Origin: Leisingera aquimarina DSM 24565
GTDB lineage: Bacteria > Pseudomonadota > Alphaproteobacteria > Rhodobacterales > Rhodobacteraceae
Direction: 5' to 3'
Assembly (NCBI RefSeq): GCF_000473165.1
Contig: NZ_KI421504.1
Coordinates: forward strand, 3,386,094-3,450,093
Length of the DNA: 64,000 nucleotides
A model generated the notes under the pieces. That model searched no databases, was not told the origin of the DNA, and worked only from the letters and a program-made list of their open reading frames with translations. Made by a program: the position numbers and the translations under genes. Each line of letters starts with the position of its first letter. Position 1 is the stretch's first letter. Positions 27,123-34,098 of this stretch are shown piece by piece.

Positions 27123-27974
27123 TCAGTTGCGGACAGAGGGCGCTTCGACCGACAGCCCGTTACCGCGCGATGCGACATACAGCTCCAGCGCCACAAAATC
27201 TGCCGAGCCGGGCTTGTAGGTTTCGGCGCGGGTGTCGCGGATGCAGCCCTTAAAGCGCGCATGCGCCGTGTTCAGCTTGGTGTTCTTCAACCGGTACACC
27301 GGGAAACCGTTGATCTGCCCCTGGCTCAGATGGTCGGCGCGGATCATGTTCCCATAGTTGTCTTCATGGCAGTTCGCGCAGGACAACTCCAGCTGACCAG
27401 TGCGGGTGTAATACATCTCCTTGCCCTGCTCCCAGGTGGACTGGGCCGGGCCGTCGGTGGCTACGTTGACCGGCATGCCGCGGGACTGGACGGAAATCAG
27501 CGCTTCCATCGCGGCCATCTTGCCGCCGGAGTACTTCCACTTCTCGGCGCCCATCTGGTTTTCGCGGCAGTCGTTGATCTGCATGTTCAGAGTGCGGACC
27601 TCGCCGGCGGCCTCGTTCCACTTCGGGTATACAGCCCGCACGCCGACCATGCTGTCCTCCGCATCATCGTGGCAGGAGGCACAGGACTTGCCTTCGGATC
27701 CCTCGACAGTGTTCCAAGTGTCGATCGCCTGATCGACAAAGATCATCGCCGGGTTCTCAAAGTCGTCCATCTGCAGGGCCTGGGTTTCATCCTTGCGGAA
27801 GTGCCAGCCTGACATCACCTCATCGATCACATCCGCGATATGCGCAGGTGCCGCGGTCTTGGTGACCATCTCGATCTCTTCGTTGACCACCAGCGTGTCA
27901 TCGTCGGGGCCTGCGCTCGCGGCCATCGGCAGCGCCAGCACGGCGGCAATTGCTGTGATTGCCTTCTTGTTCAT
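27123..27974 (-). CDS. soxA: Sulfur oxidation c-type cytochrome SoxA (di-haem)
   Basis: 283 residues. Signal peptide (AITAIAAVLALPMAASA). Two CxxCH sites are present (CASCH and CANCH), so it is the di-haem form, plus the cysteine in FKGCIRDTRAE that becomes the cysteine-persulfide haem ligand at the active site. With SoxX it couples thiosulfate oxidatively to SoxY. The start at 27974 (MNKKAITA) has a GGGAGGACAGGG ribosome region just before it. Confidence 0.95.
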   Translation of the reverse strand: MNKKAITAIAAVLALPMAASAGPDDDTLVVNEEIEMVTKTAAPAHIADVIDEVMSGWHFRKDETQALQMDDFENPAMIFVDQAIDTWNTVEGSEGKSCASCHDDAEDSMVGVRAVYPKWNEAAGEVRTLNMQINDCRENQMGAEKWKYSGGKMAAMEALISVQSRGMPVNVATDGPAQSTWEQGKEMYYTRTGQLELSCANCHEDNYGNMIRADHLSQGQINGFPVYRLKNTKLNTAHARFKGCIRDTRAETYKPGSADFVALELYVASRGNGLSVEAPSVRN

Positions 27975-28049
27975 TCCCTGTCCTCCCTTGGGTGCCTGCC
28001 CTGCCCGGATCAAACCGGACAGGACGCGTGCCTGAAGATCCGGAACGGA

Positions 28050-28379
28050 TCAGCCGATGGCGATATTCTTCTTGGTGTCATAGACGGCGCCGTCGTCGTC
28101 ATACCAGGTGAAGACAAACTCACCGGCTTCCGGCACGGTCGCGTCGAATTCAAAATACGGGTTGGTCGAGATCGCAGGCTCCATCGCCACGTCCAGCACC
28201 ATCGCGCCGTTGAATTCGCAGGTGAAGCGGTTGATGATCGAGCGCGGGATCAGGTTGCCTTCCTTGTCCTTGCGCTGGCCGCTTTCCATCTTGTGGCTGA
28301 TCAGGGTCTTGATGGTGACCGCCTCACCGGCGGCTGCTTTTTTCGGGACCTTGACGCGGGGTTTAACACCGGATGCCAT
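28050..28379 (-). CDS. soxZ: Sulfur-carrier complex subunit SoxZ
   Basis: 109 residues, no signal peptide; SoxZ is exported bound to SoxY. Conserved segments are RVKVPKKAAAGEAVTIKTLI, HKMESGQRKD and the beta-sandwich end FVFTWYDDDGAVYD. It is the structural partner of SoxY. It lies 44 bp after soxY. Confidence 0.96.
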   Translation of the reverse strand: MASGVKPRVKVPKKAAAGEAVTIKTLISHKMESGQRKDKEGNLIPRSIINRFTCEFNGAMVLDVAMEPAISTNPYFEFDATVPEAGEFVFTWYDDDGAVYDTKKNIAIG

Positions 28380-28423
28380 GTCTTTAATTCTCCTTAAGAA
28401 TTCCGTTCAGGCTGCGCGCGGCC

Positions 28424-28843
28424 TCAGCCGCCGCAGCCGCCGATGGTCACTTTGACGGTGGCGCTGGCCTTGGCGAAAGAACCATCCGCCAGCTTGGCAA
28501 TGGCAACCACGTCCTGGGTGCCCGCCAGGCGGATCCGGGTCGAGGCCGACTGCGCCGCAGCACCGGGGCCGAAATTGAACGTCGCCACGCCCGGTGTCGG
28601 GTTGCCTGTCGCCAGCACCATGATCGCAGTGGCGCCTTCGGCGGCCACGGACACCGGAACGGTATTGCCATTTTCAGCGATTTCCGGCGCGGTCAGGGTA
28701 ACGCCGCCCTCGGCGATATCCGCACCGCCGGTAAAGGCGGCAATCCGGTCATCCGCCGCCGCGTTAACGCGGAACGGCAGCACGGTAACCATGGCAGCAC
28801 CCAGGCCCATCGCCAGGGCCTCACGGCGTGAGAACTCCATCAT
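28424..28843 (-). CDS. soxY: Sulfur-carrier protein SoxY
   Basis: 139 residues. A twin-arginine signal (FSRREALAMGLGAAM) exports the SoxYZ pair. The C-terminal swinging arm ends GGCGG, with Cys137 carrying the sulfur intermediates. It is the substrate carrier for SoxXA, SoxB and SoxCD. Located 55 bp downstream of soxX. Confidence 0.97.
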   Translation of the reverse strand: MMEFSRREALAMGLGAAMVTVLPFRVNAAADDRIAAFTGGADIAEGGVTLTAPEIAENGNTVPVSVAAEGATAIMVLATGNPTPGVATFNFGPGAAAQSASTRIRLAGTQDVVAIAKLADGSFAKASATVKVTIGGCGG

Positions 28844-28898
28844 ATCTCTCCTTTGAATTCTCTAAACGCTGCAGGGCACGCAGGGCCCCGCCCGCGCC

Positions 28899-29375
28899 TT
28901 ACTCTTCTTTCAGCGTCGCAAGGAATGCGACCACATCCTCAATTTCCTGCGCCGTCAGGATCGGCGGCAGCGGCTCGGTCCCGGCATCGCCGGTATAGGC
29001 ATCGCCCGGCCGGATGAAGCCATCGACCTTGTAAAAGGCCGGCATCATCGTGCCCTCAAACGTCATCTTGGCGTTGGCCACCAGCCCGCGCAGCTCTTCC
29101 GCGGTCCAGCGGTCACCAGCGCCATCCAGCGACGGACCGATCTCGCCATGGAACGGCACATCCGCCAGCGCGGTCAGCTGGTGGCAGGACACGCAGTTGC
29201 CCTTGGATTTGGTGCCGACGACCAGCGCGCCATTGACGGCATCGCCCGCAACGCCGCTCAGCGACGCGGCCACTTCACCATCCTCGCCATACTGAACCGC
29301 TTTCGGAGCAACCTCCCCGGCCCAAACCGCATTCCCGGCCAGGCTTAGCGCCAGTGTCAGAGATGTAAGTTTCAT
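28899..29375 (-). CDS. soxX: Sulfur oxidation c-type cytochrome SoxX
   Basis: 158 residues. Signal peptide (TLALSLAGNAVWA), one haem site CVSCH and a methionine ligand in the FEGTMMPAFY region. It pairs with SoxA and receives the electrons of thiosulfate-SoxY coupling. The start at 29375 (MKLTSLTL) follows a GGGAGGACAC site. A predicted operator lies about 90 bp upstream, inside the 128-bp soxW-soxX gap. Confidence 0.95.
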   Translation of the reverse strand: MKLTSLTLALSLAGNAVWAGEVAPKAVQYGEDGEVAASLSGVAGDAVNGALVVGTKSKGNCVSCHQLTALADVPFHGEIGPSLDGAGDRWTAEELRGLVANAKMTFEGTMMPAFYKVDGFIRPGDAYTGDAGTEPLPPILTAQEIEDVVAFLATLKEE

Positions 29376-29464
29376 GTGTCCTCCCATTGGCTGCCGCTTG
29401 TACCTGGCGGCTTGCTTAGCTGCTGCATACCGTAGGGCACCGGCCATCCAATACGCAACAACAA

Positions 29465-29480
29465 ATTCATTATTGTGAAT
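29465..29480 (-). promoter_or_regulatory. Predicted SoxR operator upstream of soxX
   Basis: Perfect ATTC-N8-GAAT, extended to AAATTCA (29463-29469) and TGAATTT (29476-29482). It lies in the soxW-soxX intergenic region, the position where SoxR binding has been reported in other sox systems, as I recall. Confidence 0.75.
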
Positions 29481-29503
29481 TTTTCCAAATCATGCGCCAG
29501 ACC

Positions 29504-30085
29504 CTAATCCGCAGATCCATTGTTGCGCTCGCGAATCCGGCGCGCGTGGTAACGCTGGAAGTCTTCATCATTATCAAGCGCATACCGCTTTTCGTTGACC
29601 CATGTAAACATGTCCAGCGTGGTTCCGCCGCCAAATGCGCCCGGCATCATAGCAACCGCTGCTTCGGTGGCTGTGACGTTTTCGCCCACGTCTTCCGGCA
29701 GGAACAGAATCGTCGGCGTGAACAAGACGCCCCATTTGCGCGCCATGTCCTTTTCCGCCAGCGCCTCACCGTCGAAATCGGTGACCTCGACATCGCCGTA
29801 TAAATTCAGCTGCACGACAAAGAAATTCTCGTCAATGTACTGGCTGATCTCAGGCAGGGGAAAGACCTCCTCATGCATTTTGGTGCAATAAATGCAGCCG
29901 CGCTGTTCAAAGATCAGCGCCAGCCGTTTGCCTTCGCCATTGGCCTCTTCCAGGTCCTCGCGCAGGTCCTTGAAGGTGTCCCGCATCCAGGCCGTTTTGT
30001 GCAGCCCGTCATCGCCCATTTCCGCCGCTGACAGGGGCGCGGCCAGCGCCACCGTCATTAACACTTTCGCAATACTTTTCAGCAT
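29504..30085 (-). CDS. soxW: Periplasmic thioredoxin SoxW
   Basis: 193 residues. Signal peptide (IAKVLMTVALAAPLSAAE) and a thioredoxin fold with redox motif CIYC in FEQRGCIYCTKMHEE; the cis-Pro is in VLFTPTILFL. It receives electrons from SoxV and reduces periplasmic Sox components, probably reactivating SoxYZ. Located 19 bp downstream of soxV. Confidence 0.93.
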   Translation of the reverse strand: MLKSIAKVLMTVALAAPLSAAEMGDDGLHKTAWMRDTFKDLREDLEEANGEGKRLALIFEQRGCIYCTKMHEEVFPLPEISQYIDENFFVVQLNLYGDVEVTDFDGEALAEKDMARKWGVLFTPTILFLPEDVGENVTATEAAVAMMPGAFGGGTTLDMFTWVNEKRYALDNDEDFQRYHARRIRERNNGSAD

Positions 30086-30104
30086 TTTGCCTCCCTGATC
30101 TCAC

Positions 30105-30842
30105 TTAACCTATTGAACCGAAACCCGGCATCCAGCGGATCATCGCCTCGGCAATCAGCCGCACCCCGCCGGTGGCGATCAGCACCGCAAACAGCACCAG
30201 CATTGCCCCCATGCCCTTCTCCACCCAGGCAAAGGCAGCCCGGTGCCGCGCCACCCATCCCAGAAACGGCCTGGCAAACAGCGCCGCCACCACAAAAGGC
30301 GCGGTCATGCCCAGCCCGTAAACCAGCAGCAAAACCCCGCCGCGCCAGATATCCCCCAGTCCCGAAGCAATCATCAGGATCGACGCCAGCGCCGGCCCCA
30401 CGCAGGGCGTCCAGCCAAAGCCGAACGCCAGCCCCATCAGATAGGCGCCCAGCACCGTCGACGGCTCCGCAGAACTCTCCATCCGCGCCTCGCGGTACAG
30501 CAGCGGGATCTTCACCACCCCCAGGAAATGCAGCCCGAACAGCAGCAGCAAAGCCGCCGCGCCATAAGACAGCACCTCCAGATACTGCCCGAACAGCTGC
30601 CCCAGCGCGGTCGCCCCCATGCCCATCAGCATGAACACCGTGGTGACCCCGGCGGCAAAACAGACAGCAGACACCAGCAGCCGCCGCTGCGCGCCGGCAG
30701 CTATCGCCCCGTCCCCGCGCAGCTCGGCCATCGACAGCCCGCCCATGTAACACAGGTAAAACGGCACCATCGGCAAAATACAGGGGGTGAAAAAACTCAG
30801 CAAACCAGCGATCAAGGCGCCAAACAGGGTTATTTCCAGCAT
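30105..30842 (-). CDS. soxV: CcdA-type thiol-electron transporter SoxV
   Basis: 245 residues, six membrane helices. Paired cysteines occur in FFTPCILPMVPF and FGWTPCVGPAL, as in CcdA/DsbD. It carries reducing power from cytoplasmic thioredoxin across the membrane to SoxW. Several in-frame starts exist up to 30899; MLEITLF at 30842 was chosen because GGGGGA lies 5 bases before it and it begins the first helix. It is divergent from soxS. Confidence 0.9.
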   Translation of the reverse strand: MLEITLFGALIAGLLSFFTPCILPMVPFYLCYMGGLSMAELRGDGAIAAGAQRRLLVSAVCFAAGVTTVFMLMGMGATALGQLFGQYLEVLSYGAAALLLLFGLHFLGVVKIPLLYREARMESSAEPSTVLGAYLMGLAFGFGWTPCVGPALASILMIASGLGDIWRGGVLLLVYGLGMTAPFVVAALFARPFLGWVARHRAAFAWVEKGMGAMLVLFAVLIATGGVRLIAEAMIRWMPGFGSIG

Positions 30843-30886
30843 CACGTCCCCCATCCGGACCCACGCGAACGTTATCCGGGCCCGGC

Positions 30887-30915
30887 TTGTGTCATTCACA
30901 TATTCGAATTATGTT
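30887..30915 (+). promoter_or_regulatory. Predicted soxS promoter and SoxR operator in the soxV/soxS divergent region
   Basis: TTGTGT (30887-30892) and TATGTT (30910-30915) are 17 bases apart. The spacer contains a perfect ATTC-N8-GAAT dyad at 30894-30909. It lies 28 bp before the soxS start and about 52 bp before soxV on the opposite strand, so one site could control both directions. Confidence 0.75.
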
Positions 30916-30943
30916 GTTTCAATAGCAGCCGTCAACAGATGGA

Positions 30944-31336
30944 ATGACACGTATGCGCCACCTTCGGCAACTGGCAGCCGCCGCAGCGGCGGTCTGGTTT
31001 TCCCTGCCCGCCTGGGCGGCTGAACTGGTGATGGTTGAACAGGCAGGCTGCGAATGGTGCGCCCGCTGGAACGAAGACATCGCCCCGATCTACCCCAAAA
31101 CGGCCGAGGGCAAATTCGCTCCCCTGCGCCGGGTGGATCTGCGCGCCCTGCCCGATGATCTGCAGATTGCCCGCCGGGTCATGTTCACCCCGACTTTCCT
31201 GATTGTTGAGGACGGCCAGGAACAGGCCCGGCTTGAAGGCTATCCGGGTGAAGATTTCTTTTGGCCCTTGCTTGCAGATTTGTTAAGCGCTCATACGGGA
31301 TATGTTGATAATACGAACAATCCGGGCGGCAGCTGA
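30944..31336 (+). CDS. soxS: Periplasmic thioredoxin-like protein SoxS
   Basis: 130 residues. Signal peptide (LAAAAAAVWFSLPAWAAE) and a thioredoxin-like domain with CEWC in VEQAGCEWCARWNED and cis-Pro in VMFTPTFLIV. SoxS reduces and reactivates SoxYZ in related bacteria. The start is ATG 30944 or ATG 30953 (MRHLRQL); the ribosome site is weak for both. It leads the plus-strand unit soxS-soxR-soxT. Confidence 0.9.
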   Translation: MTRMRHLRQLAAAAAAVWFSLPAWAAELVMVEQAGCEWCARWNEDIAPIYPKTAEGKFAPLRRVDLRALPDDLQIARRVMFTPTFLIVEDGQEQARLEGYPGEDFFWPLLADLLSAHTGYVDNTNNPGGS

Positions 31337-31397
31337 CCGTCCCGGCAGGGGTCAAGCAGAGGAGTGCGGCGCCAGCGCGCCGCTCAGGAGACAACAG

Positions 31398-31736
31398 ATG
31401 GCATTACCGCAGTTTTCCGCCGATATGGAACCGGAAGAAATGGACAGGATGGTGGACAACGCCACCAAGGCCTCCAACTTCCTCAAGGCGATCAGCCACG
31501 AAGGCCGGCTGATGATCCTGTGCCATCTGGTCTCGGGTGAAAAATCGGTGACCGAACTGGAAGAGCTGCTGTCGGCCCGCCAGGCCGCCGTCTCCCAGCA
31601 ATTGTCCCGTCTGCGGCTGGAGGGCCTGGTCATTCCCCGCCGGGAAGGCAAAGCCATTTTCTACCGTCTCGCCGACGACAAACCCCGCCGCATGCTGGAA
31701 ACGGTCTATGACCTGTTCTGCAAGGACAGCGGTTGA
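31398..31736 (+). CDS. soxR: ArsR-family sulfur-responsive repressor SoxR
   Basis: 112 residues, winged helix (ELLSARQAAVSQQLSRLRLE is the recognition region). Cys42 (RLMILCHLVSGE) and Cys108 (VYDLFCKDSG) correspond in spacing and context to the two cysteines of persulfide sensors SqrR and BigR, which form a polysulfide bridge and release DNA. It probably represses sox promoters until reduced sulfur is present, through the four ATTC-N8-GAAT sites. The start at 31398 follows CAGGAGA; the upstream frame to 31302 overlaps soxS. Confidence 0.92.
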   Translation: MALPQFSADMEPEEMDRMVDNATKASNFLKAISHEGRLMILCHLVSGEKSVTELEELLSARQAAVSQQLSRLRLEGLVIPRREGKAIFYRLADDKPRRMLETVYDLFCKDSG

Positions 31737-31756
31737 GGCCTGATTGAAATCCCCGC

Positions 31757-32815
31757 ATGTTTGATCTCCTGACAGAACACCAGCTGGCCGCCTGCATCGG
31801 GCTGCTGGGCGGTGTGCTGCTGGGTCTTGCTGCACGGCTGGGGCGGTTTTGCACCTTAGGCGCGATCGAGGATCTGCTGTACGGTGGCTCGTCCCTGCGG
31901 ATGCGGATGTGGGGTGTGGCCATCGGGGTTGCGGTCACCTCCAGCTTTACCCTGATCGGGCTGGGGCTGGTGGATGCCGGACAGTCCTTTTACCTGTCGA
32001 TCCGCTGGATGCCCGCTGCCTCGATCCTTGGCGGGCTGATGTTCGGCTACGGCATGGCCCTCAGCGGCAACTGCGGATACGGCGCCATCGCCCGTTTGGG
32101 CGGTGGTGACTTGCGCAGCTTTGTGATTGTGCTGGTGATGGGCGTCTCCACCTATGTCGTGCTGGCTGGCCCCCTCGCCCCGTTGCGCAACCTGTTCTTC
32201 GAACAACAGGAGGTCACCTCCGAAATCCCGCCGGGACTGGCCCATTACGCCGCCGCCTGGAGCGGCCTGCCTGTTGCTGCGATTGGTGTCACCGCGGGCG
32301 TGCTGATCCTCTTGGCCACGCTCGCCAACGCAGAACTGCGCGCCGACAGGCAAGCGCTGTTCTGGTCTGCCGTGGTCGGACTGGCCATCACCTCCGGCTG
32401 GGCTGGCACGACCCTGATCAACGCCGAAGGGTTCGACGCGCTGCCGGTTGTCTCGCATTCCTTCTCGGCCCCTTTGGGCGAGACGATCCTTTGGACCATG
32501 ACCGGATCTTTACGCCCGCTGTCCTTTGCCGTTGGTTCCATCGCCGGTGTCTGGACCGGCGCCTTCATCGGGTCGCTCCTCAAGGGGCACTTCCGCTGGG
32601 AAGCCTGTGAGGACCCGCGCGAGCTGCGCCGCCAGATCATCGGCGCCGCCATCATGGGTGCGGGTGCTGTGATCGCCATGGGCTGCACCGTCGGTCAAGG
32701 CCTCAGCGCGTTTTCGCTGCTGGCAGTCTCGGCGCCCGTCACCATGCTGGCAATCTTTGCAGGTGCCGCAATTGGCCTGCGCCAGCTGATCGAAGGCTTC
32801 CGCCCGGCAGAATAA
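31757..32815 (+). CDS. soxT: YeeE/YedE-family sulfur transporter SoxT
   Basis: 352 residues, around ten membrane helices in two related halves. Each half has the YeeE/YedE signature with a conserved Cys (FGYGMALSGNCGYGAIARLG and IAMGCTVGQGLSAFSLLA). Family members import thiosulfate or other sulfur compounds. It is 20 bp after soxR and ends the sox locus on this side. It may supply the cytoplasmic sulfur signal for SoxR. Confidence 0.9.
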   Translation: MFDLLTEHQLAACIGLLGGVLLGLAARLGRFCTLGAIEDLLYGGSSLRMRMWGVAIGVAVTSSFTLIGLGLVDAGQSFYLSIRWMPAASILGGLMFGYGMALSGNCGYGAIARLGGGDLRSFVIVLVMGVSTYVVLAGPLAPLRNLFFEQQEVTSEIPPGLAHYAAAWSGLPVAAIGVTAGVLILLATLANAELRADRQALFWSAVVGLAITSGWAGTTLINAEGFDALPVVSHSFSAPLGETILWTMTGSLRPLSFAVGSIAGVWTGAFIGSLLKGHFRWEACEDPRELRRQIIGAAIMGAGAVIAMGCTVGQGLSAFSLLAVSAPVTMLAIFAGAAIGLRQLIEGFRPAE

Positions 32816-32819
32816 CCCG

Positions 32820-32837
32820 CTGTCCCCGCGGGGACAG
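32820..32837. terminator. Palindrome after soxT, possible terminator
   Basis: CTGTCCCCG/CGGGGACAG is a perfect 18-bp palindrome 4 bases after the soxT stop. No T run follows, so termination is uncertain. Confidence 0.5.
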
Positions 32838-32857
32838 GCCGCAATACCCGCAGTTAC

Positions 32858-33893
32858 CTAGGGTCAGGATTCATAACCAGTAAATGACTAACGCCGCGCG
32901 GGCGATTGCTGACAGGAATACCTCGGGGCACCTGTCGCAGCGTGTTGCGGCGCGCCTCCAATCCTTGAGCCTGCCGGACATGATCTCGATACGGTTGCGC
33001 CGTTTGTAGCGGCGTTTGCCGTATTTCACAGGCTTCTTGCGCTGCTTTCGACCGGGGATACAGCCGCGCTCCTTTGTCTTTTAACGCTTCCCTGAACCCG
33101 CCGGCGTCATAGCCGCGGTCCCCAAGCAGCCAACCGGCTTTTGGCAAGCTGCTTAGCTGCGCCCGCGCGCCGATGTCGTCGCTGACCCGCCGCCTGACAG
33201 GCGATGTTTGCATCGCCGAGAAGGGGCCCGGCGGTGATAAACAGGCTGAGCGGCCGGCCCTGGCGGTCGCAGATGGCATGCAGCTTCGTGTTCATGCCGC
33301 CTTTGGTCCGGCCCCTCTCGGGACATTGCTGCGCAATGCCCTGCCGGGCAAGGGATCAGGCGTCCACGCCCCCCTTTTTCACGCCCGTACCGGTCGCTGT
33401 CCGATGGGCTTTCAGATAAGTTGCGTCCACTGCCCGGCAGTCGAAACGCAGTTTCGATGAGAGGGGATCATCACAGTCTTCTCTTCCCTGTGACCGGAGG
33501 CCGGCCCGTCCGTCATTCGAGCGAAGATGCCTTTCTCGCTCCAGCGCTTCCACCGGCTGTAAAGCGTTCACCGGGCTGACGCCGCCCCGCCGGGGCGACG
33601 GTCCCGCCTCACTGTGCGGACCGTATTCAGCAGGAGCGTCCCGCCAGCGCAATCCATTGCGGTTGATGAAGGTTCGTCGGGAAAACGATTCACTGGATCG
33701 TTTTCTGATCCTCCTCACTCCCGCTCAAAACGCGCCGGTCATCAACGCGAGGCTTGCCGTGGGACCTGGGAAAGAAGGGTTCAAGACGCGCCAACTGCGC
33801 GTCGCCCAGCCAGAAAAGATCAGACATGTACACCGCTCGTTTTCGAGCTCTGAATCACACGGCAAATCGGAAATCAATGCATCCTGACCCTAG
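32858..33893. mobile_element. IS5-family insertion sequence remnant with intact ends and CTAG target duplication
   Basis: The element body is 32862-33889 (1028 bp), flanked by CTAG at 32858-32861 and 33890-33893. Its ends are GGTCAGGAT at the left and ATCCTGACC at the right; counting a few further bases the inverted repeats match at about 13 of 15. A 4-bp CTAG (YTAR) duplication and this length fit the IS5 group. The only gene inside is a broken transposase. Confidence 0.85.
32871..33827 (-). pseudogene. Degenerate IS5-family transposase
   Basis: The reading begins MSDLFWLGDAQLARLEPFFP at 33827 and soon meets a stop. Pieces in other frames then give INRNGLRWRDAPAEYGPH, DATYLKAHRTAT, MNTKLHAICDRQGRPLSLF, LLGDRGYDAGGFREALKDKG and finally LSAIARAALVIYWL ending at 32871. 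The order matches an intact IS5 transposase with a DDE-type core, so at least three frameshifts and an internal stop have accumulated. It cannot make a working enzyme. Confidence 0.88.
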
Positions 33894-33906
33894 GAGAAAA
33901 CAGCCG

Positions 33907-33961
33907 CTTTTCTTCTGGCCGGAAATATCCCGGGGGTCCGGGGGCTGGCCCCCGGACCCCC
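33907..33961. repeat. Dispersed intergenic repeat, copy B
   Basis: A TTTTCTTCTGGCCGGAAATA core followed by CCCGGG and a perfect 13-bp hairpin (33932-33944 with 33949-33961, loop CTGG). It lies between the IS remnant and phoX; the rest of 33894-34098 shows no gene. Confidence 0.65.
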
Positions 33962-34098
33962 AAAGCAGCTTCCAAAGCCCGGCGCATGTGACAATATGGT
34001 AAAGACTCATTAACCACTATGCACCTGTTACAAGCCTGCCCATGATGACCCGGGTCCGCAGCATTGCGGCAAAGACTGTTGAGATTTTGGAGCCCGCG

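Noticed and set aside
33970-34060. Possible Pho box upstream of phoX
   Set aside because: TGTGACA and TGTTACA half-sites are visible but not with the 11-bp spacing of a PhoB site; too weak to list.
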